A DNA stretch of 23,820 bases from Sphingomonas sp. UBA4766. Its GTDB lineage: Bacteria > Pseudomonadota > Alphaproteobacteria > Sphingomonadales > Sphingomonadaceae. The stretch's first letter is position 1; every line of letters begins with the position of its first letter. The notes beneath the pieces are model-generated. The model made no database searches. It was not told the origin of the DNA and saw nothing but the letters and a program-made list of their open reading frames with translations. The DNA lies in assembly GCA_002403415.1 (NCBI GenBank), contig DHHS01000059.1, positions 1 to 23,820 of the forward strand. Reading direction: 5' to 3'. The position numbers were made by a program, and so were the translations under genes. Below are positions 14,654-20,987 of the stretch, piece by piece.

Positions 14654-15343
14654 TCAGTGCCATCCGCACCCGCGCACATTGTAAACATTGCGCCGGTCCC
14701 AGCACGCCTCTTCAAAGCGGGGGCGGCGAATGAAGCTGGTGTCGAACCCCAATCGCCCGTCAAACGCCTGTTCACCCAGCAACAACATCCCGCTGCGCAA
14801 TTCGCGCATCCGGTTCTCGGCGACCGTGTATAGCTTGCCGCGCGGGGCGATCAGCGCATCATGGCCAATATCGGCGGTCGTCTGACAAAATAGATATTGC
14901 GACCCGACGTTGGAAAAAAGCGAATAGAGCCGTGTCCCATATTGGTCGAGCCCGGCGGTGCCGCTTGTTGCTCTCCCCCTTCCCCGGCCGGTTTTGGCGG
15001 TTCGGGTGAAATACTGATTGAGCGTGGCGAGTGCTGACTTCAGCTCAACTTCATGATCTTTCAACATTGCATTATACTTTGAAACACTAAGCAATGTGGG
15101 TTCGAATTGGCACCGCAGCGCCGCGATATTGAGCGCGGCCCGCAGTGACCAGACCAAGCCCGCGCGCGTTTCGGCGGGCGTTGCTCCTGGCAGCGGCAGT
15201 GTGATGTCAGGTTCAGCGCCCGTGACCGGGCCGCGCGTCAATTCGGGGCTCTTGAAGAAAAACTGGGCCGCAGCGGGCGTCGTGCAGATCGGCGTACAAA
15301 GGACGCTCGCCAGACCGAGCAGGCCAAGGAGCAGCCGCATCAT
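14654..15343 (-). CDS. Secreted protein of unknown function
   Basis: I do not recognise a named family. The 229-residue product starts at the ATG at 15343, with AGGGG about 5 bases upstream; a GTG at 15355 is a weaker choice. A clear Sec signal (MMRLLLGLLGLASVL and on) ends in PAAAQ, so the protein should be periplasmic. The mature part has a proline-rich stretch (ITLPLPGATP), a helical segment with RAALNIAALRCQFEPTL and YNAMLKDHEVELKSAL, and an Arg/Gly-rich linker (TGRGRGRATSGTAG). Four cysteines remain, two in the last 20 residues (EACWDRR and RGCGWH), suggesting disulfides. It faces queE tail to tail and stands alone as a transcription unit. Confidence 0.8.
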   Translation of the reverse strand: MMRLLLGLLGLASVLCTPICTTPAAAQFFFKSPELTRGPVTGAEPDITLPLPGATPAETRAGLVWSLRAALNIAALRCQFEPTLLSVSKYNAMLKDHEVELKSALATLNQYFTRTAKTGRGRGRATSGTAGLDQYGTRLYSLFSNVGSQYLFCQTTADIGHDALIAPRGKLYTVAENRMRELRSGMLLLGEQAFDGRLGFDTSFIRRPRFEEACWDRRNVYNVRGCGWH

Positions 15344-15473
15344 AATTCCCCTCACTTACAAATCCCCAAAACGTCCCCCGCTCGCGATGTCTTGCCCAGT
15401 TGCGCGGCGTTTTCAACGGGGGCGATGGTTCATCCTGCCTCACCTAACGGGCGGTTCAGGGGATTTTGATAGC

Positions 15474-15509
15474 AAAAGGGCTGCCCGGTCGCCCAAGCAG
15501 CCCTTTTTT
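15474..15509 (-). terminator. Bidirectional intrinsic terminator after the repeat lipoprotein
   Basis: GGGCTGC (15478-15484) and GCAGCCC (15497-15503) form a 7-bp GC stem around a 12-base loop, flanked by AAAA on the left and TTTTTT on the right. On the minus strand it lies 46 bases past the lipoprotein stop and gives a TTTT tail. On the plus strand the tail is stronger, but no plus-strand gene leads into it. Confidence 0.75.
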
Positions 15510-15555
15510 GAACGATTGGCCGCGCCCAAGGGGCGGCAAACGGTCCGAAAGAAGA

Positions 15556-15837
15556 TTACTTCTTTTCGGTGGCCATCGCGTCGTTCGAAGCCATGGCATC
15601 GGTTGCCATCGCGTCGTTCGAAGCCATCGCGTCGTTCGACGACATCATCGCGTCGTTCGAAGCCATCGCGCCGTCGGTCGCCGTCATGTTGTCGGTCGCC
15701 ATGGCGTCGGTGTTCATCGCATCGGTGGCCATCGCGTCATTGGTGGTGGTGGTTTCGGTCTTTGCACAAGCCGACACCAACAGCGCAGCGCTGGCGATCA
15801 TCGAACCCGTCACGACCTTGGAAATGAGTGCACGCAT
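15556..15837 (-). CDS. Small lipoprotein with Asp-Ala-Met repeats
   Basis: This 93-residue protein has an export signal with lipobox LVSAC, placing a lipidated cysteine at residue 24 and the rest in the periplasm. After a short KTETTTT spacer, the mature protein is almost wholly about ten short units built on Asp-Ala-Met (typical forms NDAMAT, NDAMAS, TDAMNT), ending in TEKK. It has about eleven methionines, ten aspartates and no aromatic residues after the signal. A good ribosome-binding site (GGGAG, 7 bases before ATG) and a following terminator support a real gene. It resembles, loosely, the MxKDx pentapeptide-repeat proteins of other proteobacteria, but lysines are replaced by Ser, Thr and Asn. 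Function is unknown; weak periplasmic metal binding through Met and Asp is only a guess. Confidence 0.8.
   Translation of the reverse strand: MRALISKVVTGSMIASAALLVSACAKTETTTTNDAMATDAMNTDAMATDNMTATDGAMASNDAMMSSNDAMASNDAMATDAMASNDAMATEKK
15571..15740. repeat. Imperfect tandem repeats inside the lipoprotein gene
   Basis: The coding repeats are also DNA repeats. The 15-mer CATCGCGTCGTTCGA occurs exactly four times, at 15574, 15607, 15625 and 15646, with steps of 33, 18 and 21 bases, all multiples of three. Degenerate copies continue to about 15740. Slippage or recombination here would change repeat number without shifting the frame. Confidence 0.85.
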
Positions 15838-15925
15838 TTGAAGCTCCCTAGATAATGGTTTTGGTTGGCTTGACCGCCCTTAATCCCCAAACCGCAGTGG
15901 ACATTAGCTGGATACCGTCTCGTGC

Positions 15926-16603
15926 TCAAGCCTCGTTTTGCACAGGCAAAGCTAACCTATGCAGAAAAAGCCCGAGTCTCGCCACGAGCGCTGCATCGAA
16001 TGCCCCGAAATCGGGGGTTTTGCCAAGCATTTTTACGCTGGTGACGTTTGATTCAGGAAGCCCGCAGGGAACAATGCCACCAAAATCGGACAATTCGGTT
16101 GCAATATTGACCGCAAAACCATGCAATGTGACCCACCGCCGCACGCGCACGCCGATGGCGCCGATTTTTGCGGCCTCACCCCGGTCGCCGGTCCAAATGC
16201 CGACGCGCCCCGGCACCGCATAGGCGGCAATGTCCAGCGCGCCGAGTGTGTCGATCAGCCATTCTTCCAATGATTTAATGAAGTTACGGATATCGCGCCC
16301 GCGCTTGTTCAGGTCGAGGATAAGGTAGCCTACGCGCTGTCCCGGCCCGTGATAGGTATAGCGACCGCCGCGCCCGGTCGCATAGACCGGAAAGCGCGGG
16401 TCGATCAGCTCGGCCGGATCGGCACTCGTCCCGGCGGTATAAACGGGGGGATGCTCCAGCAGCCAGATCAGCTCGCGCGCGGTGCCCGCCGCCACCGCTG
16501 CAGCGCGGGCCTCCATCTCGGCCATCGCTGTTGGATAGGGCACCAAAGCGGGACTGATGAGCCATTCGATCTCGTCATGCACAGGCAGCATGACCCGACA
16601 CAT
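15926..16603 (-). CDS. lipB: Lipoyl(octanoyl) transferase
   Basis: LipB moves octanoyl groups from acyl carrier protein to lipoyl domains of dehydrogenase complexes, the first step of lipoate synthesis. Family motifs are all present: GRGGRYTYHGPGQRVGYLIL (HGPGQ near 85-89), then AAKIGAIGVRV with the catalytic Lys146, TLHGFAVNIATEL with His161, and GIVPCGLPES with the acyl-accepting Cys180. The start is uncertain: ATGs at 16603 and 16591 both give a normal length (225 or 221 residues). I list 16603 for its nearby GGCGGA, although the spacing is short; a longer frame to 16672 has an amino terminus unlike the family. It lies 88 bases upstream of the repeat lipoprotein on the same strand. Confidence 0.94.
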   Translation of the reverse strand: MCRVMLPVHDEIEWLISPALVPYPTAMAEMEARAAAVAAGTARELIWLLEHPPVYTAGTSADPAELIDPRFPVYATGRGGRYTYHGPGQRVGYLILDLNKRGRDIRNFIKSLEEWLIDTLGALDIAAYAVPGRVGIWTGDRGEAAKIGAIGVRVRRWVTLHGFAVNIATELSDFGGIVPCGLPESNVTSVKMLGKTPDFGAFDAALVARLGLFLHRLALPVQNEA

Positions 16604-16718
16604 GCGTCCGCCGGTCGCGCGGCGCAAGCACTGGCAAGCGCGCGGGGCTTCGTCTAAGCGGCATGGCATCACTGGCGCTGCGTGCTACCGCAGGGCCTGA
16701 ACGGGTGGGGGAGACGCC

Positions 16719-17564
16719 ATGTCAAAGGTGAATGTCAGCGCGGTGTGGGACCGCTCAACCGAGTTTCTGGGCGACAATATCGCAACCGTGATGGCGATTG
16801 CCTTGCCGTTTATCTATTTGCCGCAACTGGTGCAAAGCGCGCTGCAGCCGCTGACGACGAGCCCGACGATCGGCTGGATTGTGCAACTGGTTATTCTGGC
16901 GATGGTGATTGTCGGGCTTTGGGGGCAGCTTCAATTGCTGGCGCTCGCGCTCGATCCGGCGCGGCCGGCGGCGCAGGCGCGCGAGACGGCGACCGCGCGG
17001 CTGATCTCGGTCATCATAGTGTCGTTCTGCCTGTTGCTGGGGGTGTTGGTGTTGCTGATCCCGGTGCTGGTCGCACTGGTCGCCGCCGGGCTCGATTATG
17101 ACGCGGTGGTGCGGGCGAGCACCACGGGCGCGACGGTGCCGGTACCGGCCGGGCTGACGGCGTCGCTGGCGCTGTTCATTCTGTTTTATTGTCTCGCGCT
17201 GCTCGTGGTGATGCTCTGGGTCGGGGTGCGGCTGCTGCTCGTCAATGCCGTGATTGTCGAGGAGCGGCGCATGCTGGGCGCGATTGCGCGGTCTATTGCG
17301 ATGACGCGCGGGCACACTTTCGTGCTGATCGGGCTCACGCTCCTTTATGGCATTGTCAGTTTTGTCGCGGTGGCAGCGGCGCAGAGCGTGTTCGGCTTTG
17401 TGATCGGGCTGATTCTGGGTGGAGAGGGGCCGGTGACCGTGGCGACGGTGCTGACGGCTGTGGTCGTGGCGGGGGTTGCGACGGCCTTTGTGTTGCTCAT
17501 CACCAGCTTTGTCGCGCATTTTTATCGGGCGGTTCGCGCGCAAGAGAGTGCTGACGCCGCATGA
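16719..17564 (+). CDS. Multi-pass membrane protein (first of a related pair)
   Basis: The 281-residue product is mostly hydrophobic, with about six membrane segments, for example IATVMAIALPFIYLP near 20-35, a Val/Leu/Ile-rich segment around 95-120 and VMLWVGVRLLLVNAVIV near 165-180. The stretch NAVIVEERRMLGAIARSIAMTRGHTF resembles the cytosolic loop of membrane domains related to the glycerophosphodiester phosphodiesterase membrane region and YciC-like proteins, which have no proven function. A strong ribosome-binding site, GGGGGAG at 16707-16713, precedes the ATG. Its stop overlaps the start of the next gene by 4 bases, and that product shares the same loop, so the two may act together as a membrane complex (inference). 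No catalytic residues can be assigned. Confidence 0.8.
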   Translation: MSKVNVSAVWDRSTEFLGDNIATVMAIALPFIYLPQLVQSALQPLTTSPTIGWIVQLVILAMVIVGLWGQLQLLALALDPARPAAQARETATARLISVIIVSFCLLLGVLVLLIPVLVALVAAGLDYDAVVRASTTGATVPVPAGLTASLALFILFYCLALLVVMLWVGVRLLLVNAVIVEERRMLGAIARSIAMTRGHTFVLIGLTLLYGIVSFVAVAAAQSVFGFVIGLILGGEGPVTVATVLTAVVVAGVATAFVLLITSFVAHFYRAVRAQESADAA

Positions 17565-18295
17565 CCCTCGATCTGGGCGCGATCGCCGGAGAGGCTTGGG
17601 CGATGGCGCGGCGCGACCGGGCAATATTGGTGCCGCTCGCTGCTGTGTTCTTGTTCCTGCCGACGCTTGCGCTGTTGCTGTTCGTGCCCGCGCCACCCAC
17701 GCCGCCGCGCGCCGGGCAGGGCAATGCCGAGACGATGCTGTTCATCGACGCCTATCGCCATTGGATCAGCGATTATGCCGCGCATTTCCTGGTGACAAGC
17801 ATTGTCGCCGCGTTTGGCGGCGTCAGCATTATGGCGCTCTACCTTGACCGGGGGAGCGCGACGCTGGGTGAGGCGATGGCGCGCGCGCTCGTCTTGCTGC
17901 CGCGCTATCTGCTCGCGTCGGTGATGGTGATGGTGCCGGCGATTATCGGGCTGCTGATGCTGGTGGTGCCTGGCCTGTATGTGCTGGGGCGGGGGATGCT
18001 GGTCGGGCCGGTGCTGGTGGCGGAGCGGCCGGGATCGGCGGTGGCCGCCATTGCCAAGGCGCTGTCGCTCAGCCACCGGCGCGGCTGGGTGCTCGCCGGG
18101 GTGGCGACGATCGCGCTGGTTGCACAACAGATGTTGCCGGCACCGCTGCTCGCGATTGACGATGCGTTGCACCGGATGCGCGCCGCCAATCAGCTGGTCA
18201 TCATCATCGTTGATGCGGGGGCAGCGGCGCTGACTGCGGCGGTCGCGCTGGGCCTGATGCTGTTTCGGATCGCGCTCTACCGGCGGCTGGCATAG
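17561..18295 (+). CDS. Multi-pass membrane protein (second of a related pair)
   Basis: This 244-residue hydrophobic protein has about six membrane segments, starting with ILVPLAAVFLFLPTLALLLF. The region GPVLVAERPGSAVAAIAKALSLSHRRGW matches in layout the NAVIVEERRMLGAIARSIAMTRGHTF loop of its upstream neighbour: a hydrophobic helix, Glu-Arg, a small-residue turn, an Ala/Ile helix, then Ser or Thr and a basic pair. That points to a shared fold and probably an old duplication, although overall similarity is low. The ATG lies in an ATGA overlap with the preceding stop, so expression is coupled. It ends 6 bases from the convergent GNAT gene with no terminator between. Function unknown. Confidence 0.78.
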   Translation: MTLDLGAIAGEAWAMARRDRAILVPLAAVFLFLPTLALLLFVPAPPTPPRAGQGNAETMLFIDAYRHWISDYAAHFLVTSIVAAFGGVSIMALYLDRGSATLGEAMARALVLLPRYLLASVMVMVPAIIGLLMLVVPGLYVLGRGMLVGPVLVAERPGSAVAAIAKALSLSHRRGWVLAGVATIALVAQQMLPAPLLAIDDALHRMRAANQLVIIIVDAGAAALTAAVALGLMLFRIALYRRLA

Positions 18296-18301
18296 CGCGG
18301 G

Positions 18302-18883
18302 TCAGAGGATCGGGACGTGCGGCCCGGCCTCGGGCGGCAAAACCCGGTTCAGCCGCGGATCGGCAAAAGTCTCAACTGTGCGCATCAGCGGCACAAAACC
18401 CTGCCGCCGGTAGAAATTCAGCGCACCGGGATGGTCGAGTGACCCAGTATTCACCCGCACCATCTCCACCCCCGGTCGCCACATCATCGCCATGGCCAGC
18501 GCCATCAGCCAGCGACCATGCCCTTTGCCGGTCAGTTCGGGCACCAGCGCAAGATATTCCAGCTGACACCAATCGGGGCTGGGGTGGGTGAATTCAAGCA
18601 GGCCAACCTCAATCCCGGCGCGGTCGATGACGGCATGAACCTGGGTTTCGGGGCGGTGGATCAGCGCGCGCAGAGCACCGTCATCCATGGTGAGCCGCGA
18701 ATACCAGAGCCATGGCGCGCCCACGCGGCGGAACAGCGCACGGTATTTCGCCGGGTCGGGCCGTGTCCAACGCACCAACCGCAAGTCGCTGTCGGGAAGG
18801 GGGCGCGCAGGCGGCCGCGTCCGCAGTTCAAGGGTCGTGACAACCACCGCCACCTCGCCCGGCGGCACCACCATCAGCGCCAC
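18302..18883 (-). CDS. GNAT-family N-acetyltransferase
   Basis: This 193-residue protein uses acetyl-CoA to acetylate an amine on an unknown substrate. The GNAT core is visible: CQLEYLALVPELTGKGHGRW covers strand 4 and the pyrophosphate-binding loop (TGKGHG in the place of the R/QxxGxG/A motif), followed by the helix WLMALAMAM and then VNTGSLDHPGALNFYRRQGF, the typical end motif. The amino terminus is uncertain. The GTG at 18883 follows the hemF stop by 6 bases, and an ATG at 18874 is also possible; no strong ribosome-binding site separates them. The tight spacing suggests translation coupled to hemF. A role in heme metabolism should not be assumed from position. Confidence 0.87.
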   Translation of the reverse strand: MALMVVPPGEVAVVVTTLELRTRPPARPLPDSDLRLVRWTRPDPAKYRALFRRVGAPWLWYSRLTMDDGALRALIHRPETQVHAVIDRAGIEVGLLEFTHPSPDWCQLEYLALVPELTGKGHGRWLMALAMAMMWRPGVEMVRVNTGSLDHPGALNFYRRQGFVPLMRTVETFADPRLNRVLPPEAGPHVPIL

Positions 18884-18889
18884 CTGCGT

Positions 18890-19729
18890 TCAACTCCAGG
18901 TGGCGCGTGGCGGCAGGCTCATCAGAATCGCGTCGATATTGCCGCCCGTCTTCAGCCCGAACAGTGTGCCGCGGTCATAGACCAGGTTGAATTCGGCATA
19001 GCGGCCCCGCCACTCCAGCATCCGCGCTTCATCCTCGGGCGTGAAGGCATCGTGCATGCGCGCCCGCACGATTCGGGCATAGCTGTTCAGGAACTGACGG
19101 CCAATATCCTGGATAAAGGCGAAATTGGCGGCAAAATCCCCCTCCAGATGGTCGCAGAAAATGCCGCCGACACCCCGGTGCACCTTGCGGTGGGGGATAT
19201 AGAAATAATCATCGGCCCATTTCTTGTAACGTTCATGATAGTGCGCGCCGTGCGGGTCGCAGGCAGCCTTCATCGCGGCGTGGAAATTGGCGGTGTCGCC
19301 ATCATTGGGAATCGGCGGGTTCAGGTCGGCGCCACCCCCGAACCAGCGCTTGGTCGTTACCAGAAAGCGGGTATTCATATGCGCGGCGGGCACCATCGGG
19401 TTGGCCATATGCGCGACCAGGCTGATGCCGGTTGCGAAGAATCGCGGGTCGTCGGCGGCACCATTGATCGTTTTCGCAAAATCGCCCTCAAACGTGCCGC
19501 CGACGGTCGAGACATTGACGCCGACCTTTTCGAAAACCCGTCCCTTCATCACCCCGCGCACGCCGCCGCCGCCCGGCTCGCCCGACGGGTCGATCCGGTC
19601 CCAGGGGGTATAGACGAACGCCGCGTCGGAGCCCGCTTCGCGCTCGATCGCTTCGAATTCGGCGCAAATCTGGTCGCGCAACGTCTCAAACCAACTGCGG
19701 GCGGCCTGTTGTTCGGTGTCGAGTATCAT
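18890..19729 (-). CDS. hemF: Oxygen-dependent coproporphyrinogen III oxidase
   Basis: HemF decarboxylates two propionates of coproporphyrinogen III with molecular oxygen to give protoporphyrinogen IX in heme synthesis. Strong family signatures run through the 279 residues: PGGGGVRGVMKGRVFEKVGV, VSTVGG, the MNTRFLVTTKRWFGGGADLN region, YFYIPHRKVHRGVGGIFCDH, and a carboxy-terminal EFNLVYDRGTLFGLKTGGN. Two adjacent ATGs exist at 19732 and 19729; GGGGA upstream is better spaced for 19729. A longer frame to 19819 would overlap trmL and has a non-family amino terminus. It lies 13 bases after trmL. Aerobic HemF suits the oxygen-respiring lifestyle implied by the bc1 operon nearby. Confidence 0.95.
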   Translation of the reverse strand: MILDTEQQAARSWFETLRDQICAEFEAIEREAGSDAAFVYTPWDRIDPSGEPGGGGVRGVMKGRVFEKVGVNVSTVGGTFEGDFAKTINGAADDPRFFATGISLVAHMANPMVPAAHMNTRFLVTTKRWFGGGADLNPPIPNDGDTANFHAAMKAACDPHGAHYHERYKKWADDYFYIPHRKVHRGVGGIFCDHLEGDFAANFAFIQDIGRQFLNSYARIVRARMHDAFTPEDEARMLEWRGRYAEFNLVYDRGTLFGLKTGGNIDAILMSLPPRATWS

Positions 19730-19742
19730 CATGTCCCCGTTT

Positions 19743-20219
19743 CTAGCCTGGCGGTTGTGGCCATCCCTTGATCTGGCGCAAAGCTTCTCCCGTGGCGATG
19801 GCGGCCGATACCGCGACATTCAACGATCGCCGCCCCGGCACAAGCGGAATTGTAACGCGCAAGTCGGCACGGTCATGAACATGCTCGGGCACGCCGCGCG
19901 ATTCCGCGCCGAACAGCAGGATGTCGTTGGCACAGAACATTGCATCATCAATCCGCACCGCGCCTTTGGTCGAAAGCAGCACGATCCGCCCGCACGCCCG
20001 CGTGACAAAGGCGTCCCAATCGACGTGGCGGGTGACGCGGGTAAAGGCGGTATAATCCATGCCTGCCCGCGCCATTGCGCGCGCGCCATAAGCGAAGCCC
20101 ATCGGCTCGATCAGATCGACGCCCAGATCAAAACACGCCGCCATGCGCAGGATCGTGCCGACATTGCCCGCGATATCGGGTTCGAACAGAGCAAGGCGGA
20201 GCGGCGGGGCGGGCGGCAT
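19743..20219 (-). CDS. trmL: tRNA (cytidine/uridine-2'-O-)-methyltransferase, TrmL-type
   Basis: This SPOUT-class methyltransferase modifies the wobble base (position 34) of certain leucine tRNAs in characterised relatives, using S-adenosylmethionine. The 158-residue length matches TrmL, the short SPOUT form without an added RNA-binding domain. All three knot motifs are present: NVGTILRMAACFDLGVDLI early, LLFGAESRGVPE in the middle, and IPLVPGRRSLNVAVSAAIAT at the end. The ATG at 20219 fits the family start; an upstream TTG at 20258 is unlikely. It is divergent from petA and heads the trmL-hemF-GNAT run. Confidence 0.92.
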   Translation of the reverse strand: MPPAPPLRLALFEPDIAGNVGTILRMAACFDLGVDLIEPMGFAYGARAMARAGMDYTAFTRVTRHVDWDAFVTRACGRIVLLSTKGAVRIDDAMFCANDILLFGAESRGVPEHVHDRADLRVTIPLVPGRRSLNVAVSAAIATGEALRQIKGWPQPPG

Positions 20220-20229
20220 GGGATAGGCC

Positions 20230-20258
20230 TTATTACGGTATGGATCGCGGGGAGGCAA
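20230..20258 (-). promoter_or_regulatory. Candidate promoter for trmL-hemF
   Basis: On the minus strand TTGCCT (20253-20258) and TAATAA (20230-20235) are 17 bases apart, a plausible -35/-10 pair (4 of 6 and 3 of 6 consensus matches). Transcription would start near 20223, leaving a very short leader before the trmL ATG at 20219. This is a motif reading only. Confidence 0.28.
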
Positions 20259-20265
20259 AATGCTG

Positions 20266-20368
20266 TTGGCAAAACGGTAAACCTGTCGCTATCAGGCCGC
20301 GTTCAATCCCTCGCGCAAAGCGGGGGGATGCGACAGGCACGGGGCGTCTCCGACGCGGTGTTCGCCCC
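20266..20368 (+). promoter_or_regulatory. Leader and promoter region of petABC with inverted repeats
   Basis: TTGGCA (20266-20271) and TATCAG (20290-20295), 18 bases apart, are the best promoter pair seen, though the -10 is weak. GGCAAAA is directly repeated at 20254 and 20268. Downstream, CCTGTCGC (20282-20289) and GCGACAGG (20330-20337) are perfect inverted repeats enclosing a 7-bp hairpin (20308-20326, loop GCAAA). GGGGCG (20341-20346) and CGCCCC (20363-20368) form another pair that competes with GCGTC-TCC-GACGC (20344-20356). If transcription begins near 20302, the first repeat arm is DNA only, so it may be an operator rather than an RNA stem. Confidence 0.35.
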
Positions 20369-20395
20369 ATGGGTTCGTTCGGCAAAGGCAAGTGG

Positions 20396-20977
20396 ATGGC
20401 AAGCTTGGACAGTGCAGTTTCGGTCGGGAATGACACCGCGCCGTTTGGCGAAGATGATAGCTATCGTCGCCGCGATTTCTTGAGTATCGCTGCAATCGCA
20501 TTTGGCGGCGTTGGCGTTGCCGGGATCGTCGTGCCGCTCGTCAGCCAGATGGCACCGTCAGCCGATGTGCTGGCGCAATCGACCACCGAAATCGACATCA
20601 GCGCAATTGCGCCGGGGCAAGCGATCAAATCATCGTTCCGCAAGCAACCGCTGTTCGTGCGCAACCTGACGCCCGCCGAAATCGCGGAGGCAAACAAGGT
20701 GCCGGTGTCGTCACTGCGTGATCCCGAAACGCTGGCGCAGCGCACCAAGGAGGGCAAGACCAACTGGCTGGTGACGCTGGGCGTCTGCACCCATTTGGGC
20801 TGTGTGCCGCTGGGCGCGGGCGAAGGCGAAGTGAAGGGCGAGCTGGGCGGGTATTTCTGTCCTTGCCACGGGTCGGTTTACGACACCGCCGCACGCATCC
20901 GTAAGGGCCCGGCACCGCGCAATCTTGAAGTGCCGGACTATAAGTTCACATCAGATACAGTCATCGTCGTCGGTTGA
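20396..20977 (+). CDS. petA: Ubiquinol-cytochrome c reductase iron-sulfur (Rieske) subunit
   Basis: This is the Rieske protein of the cytochrome bc1 complex, which takes the first electron from ubiquinol and passes it to cytochrome c1. The 193-residue product has a Tat-type anchor (RRRDFLSIAAIAFGG near 24-38). The cluster ligands Cys131 and His133 sit in CTHLGC, Cys155 and His158 in CPCHGS, with the extra disulfide cysteines Cys136 and Cys157. The chosen ATG at 20396 has AAAGG at 20384-20388, 7 bases away; an in-frame ATG at 20369 is possible but lacks such a site. It leads the petA-petB-petC-apt run, and the stop lies 10 bases before the petB ATG. Confidence 0.96.
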   Translation: MASLDSAVSVGNDTAPFGEDDSYRRRDFLSIAAIAFGGVGVAGIVVPLVSQMAPSADVLAQSTTEIDISAIAPGQAIKSSFRKQPLFVRNLTPAEIAEANKVPVSSLRDPETLAQRTKEGKTNWLVTLGVCTHLGCVPLGAGEGEVKGELGGYFCPCHGSVYDTAARIRKGPAPRNLEVPDYKFTSDTVIVVG

Positions 20978-20987
20978 GGTTAGCATC

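Noticed and set aside
15569..15841. A plus-strand frame through the repeat region (Ala/Ser/Phe/Ile-rich)
   Set aside because: The minus-strand frame has a lipobox, a ribosome-binding site and a terminator, whereas the plus frame only mirrors the repeats and has no start signal.
18518..19771. A 417-codon plus-strand frame opposite hemF and the GNAT gene
   Set aside because: HemF and GNAT motifs on the minus strand explain this DNA; the plus-strand product has no recognisable domain or signal and no usable start context.
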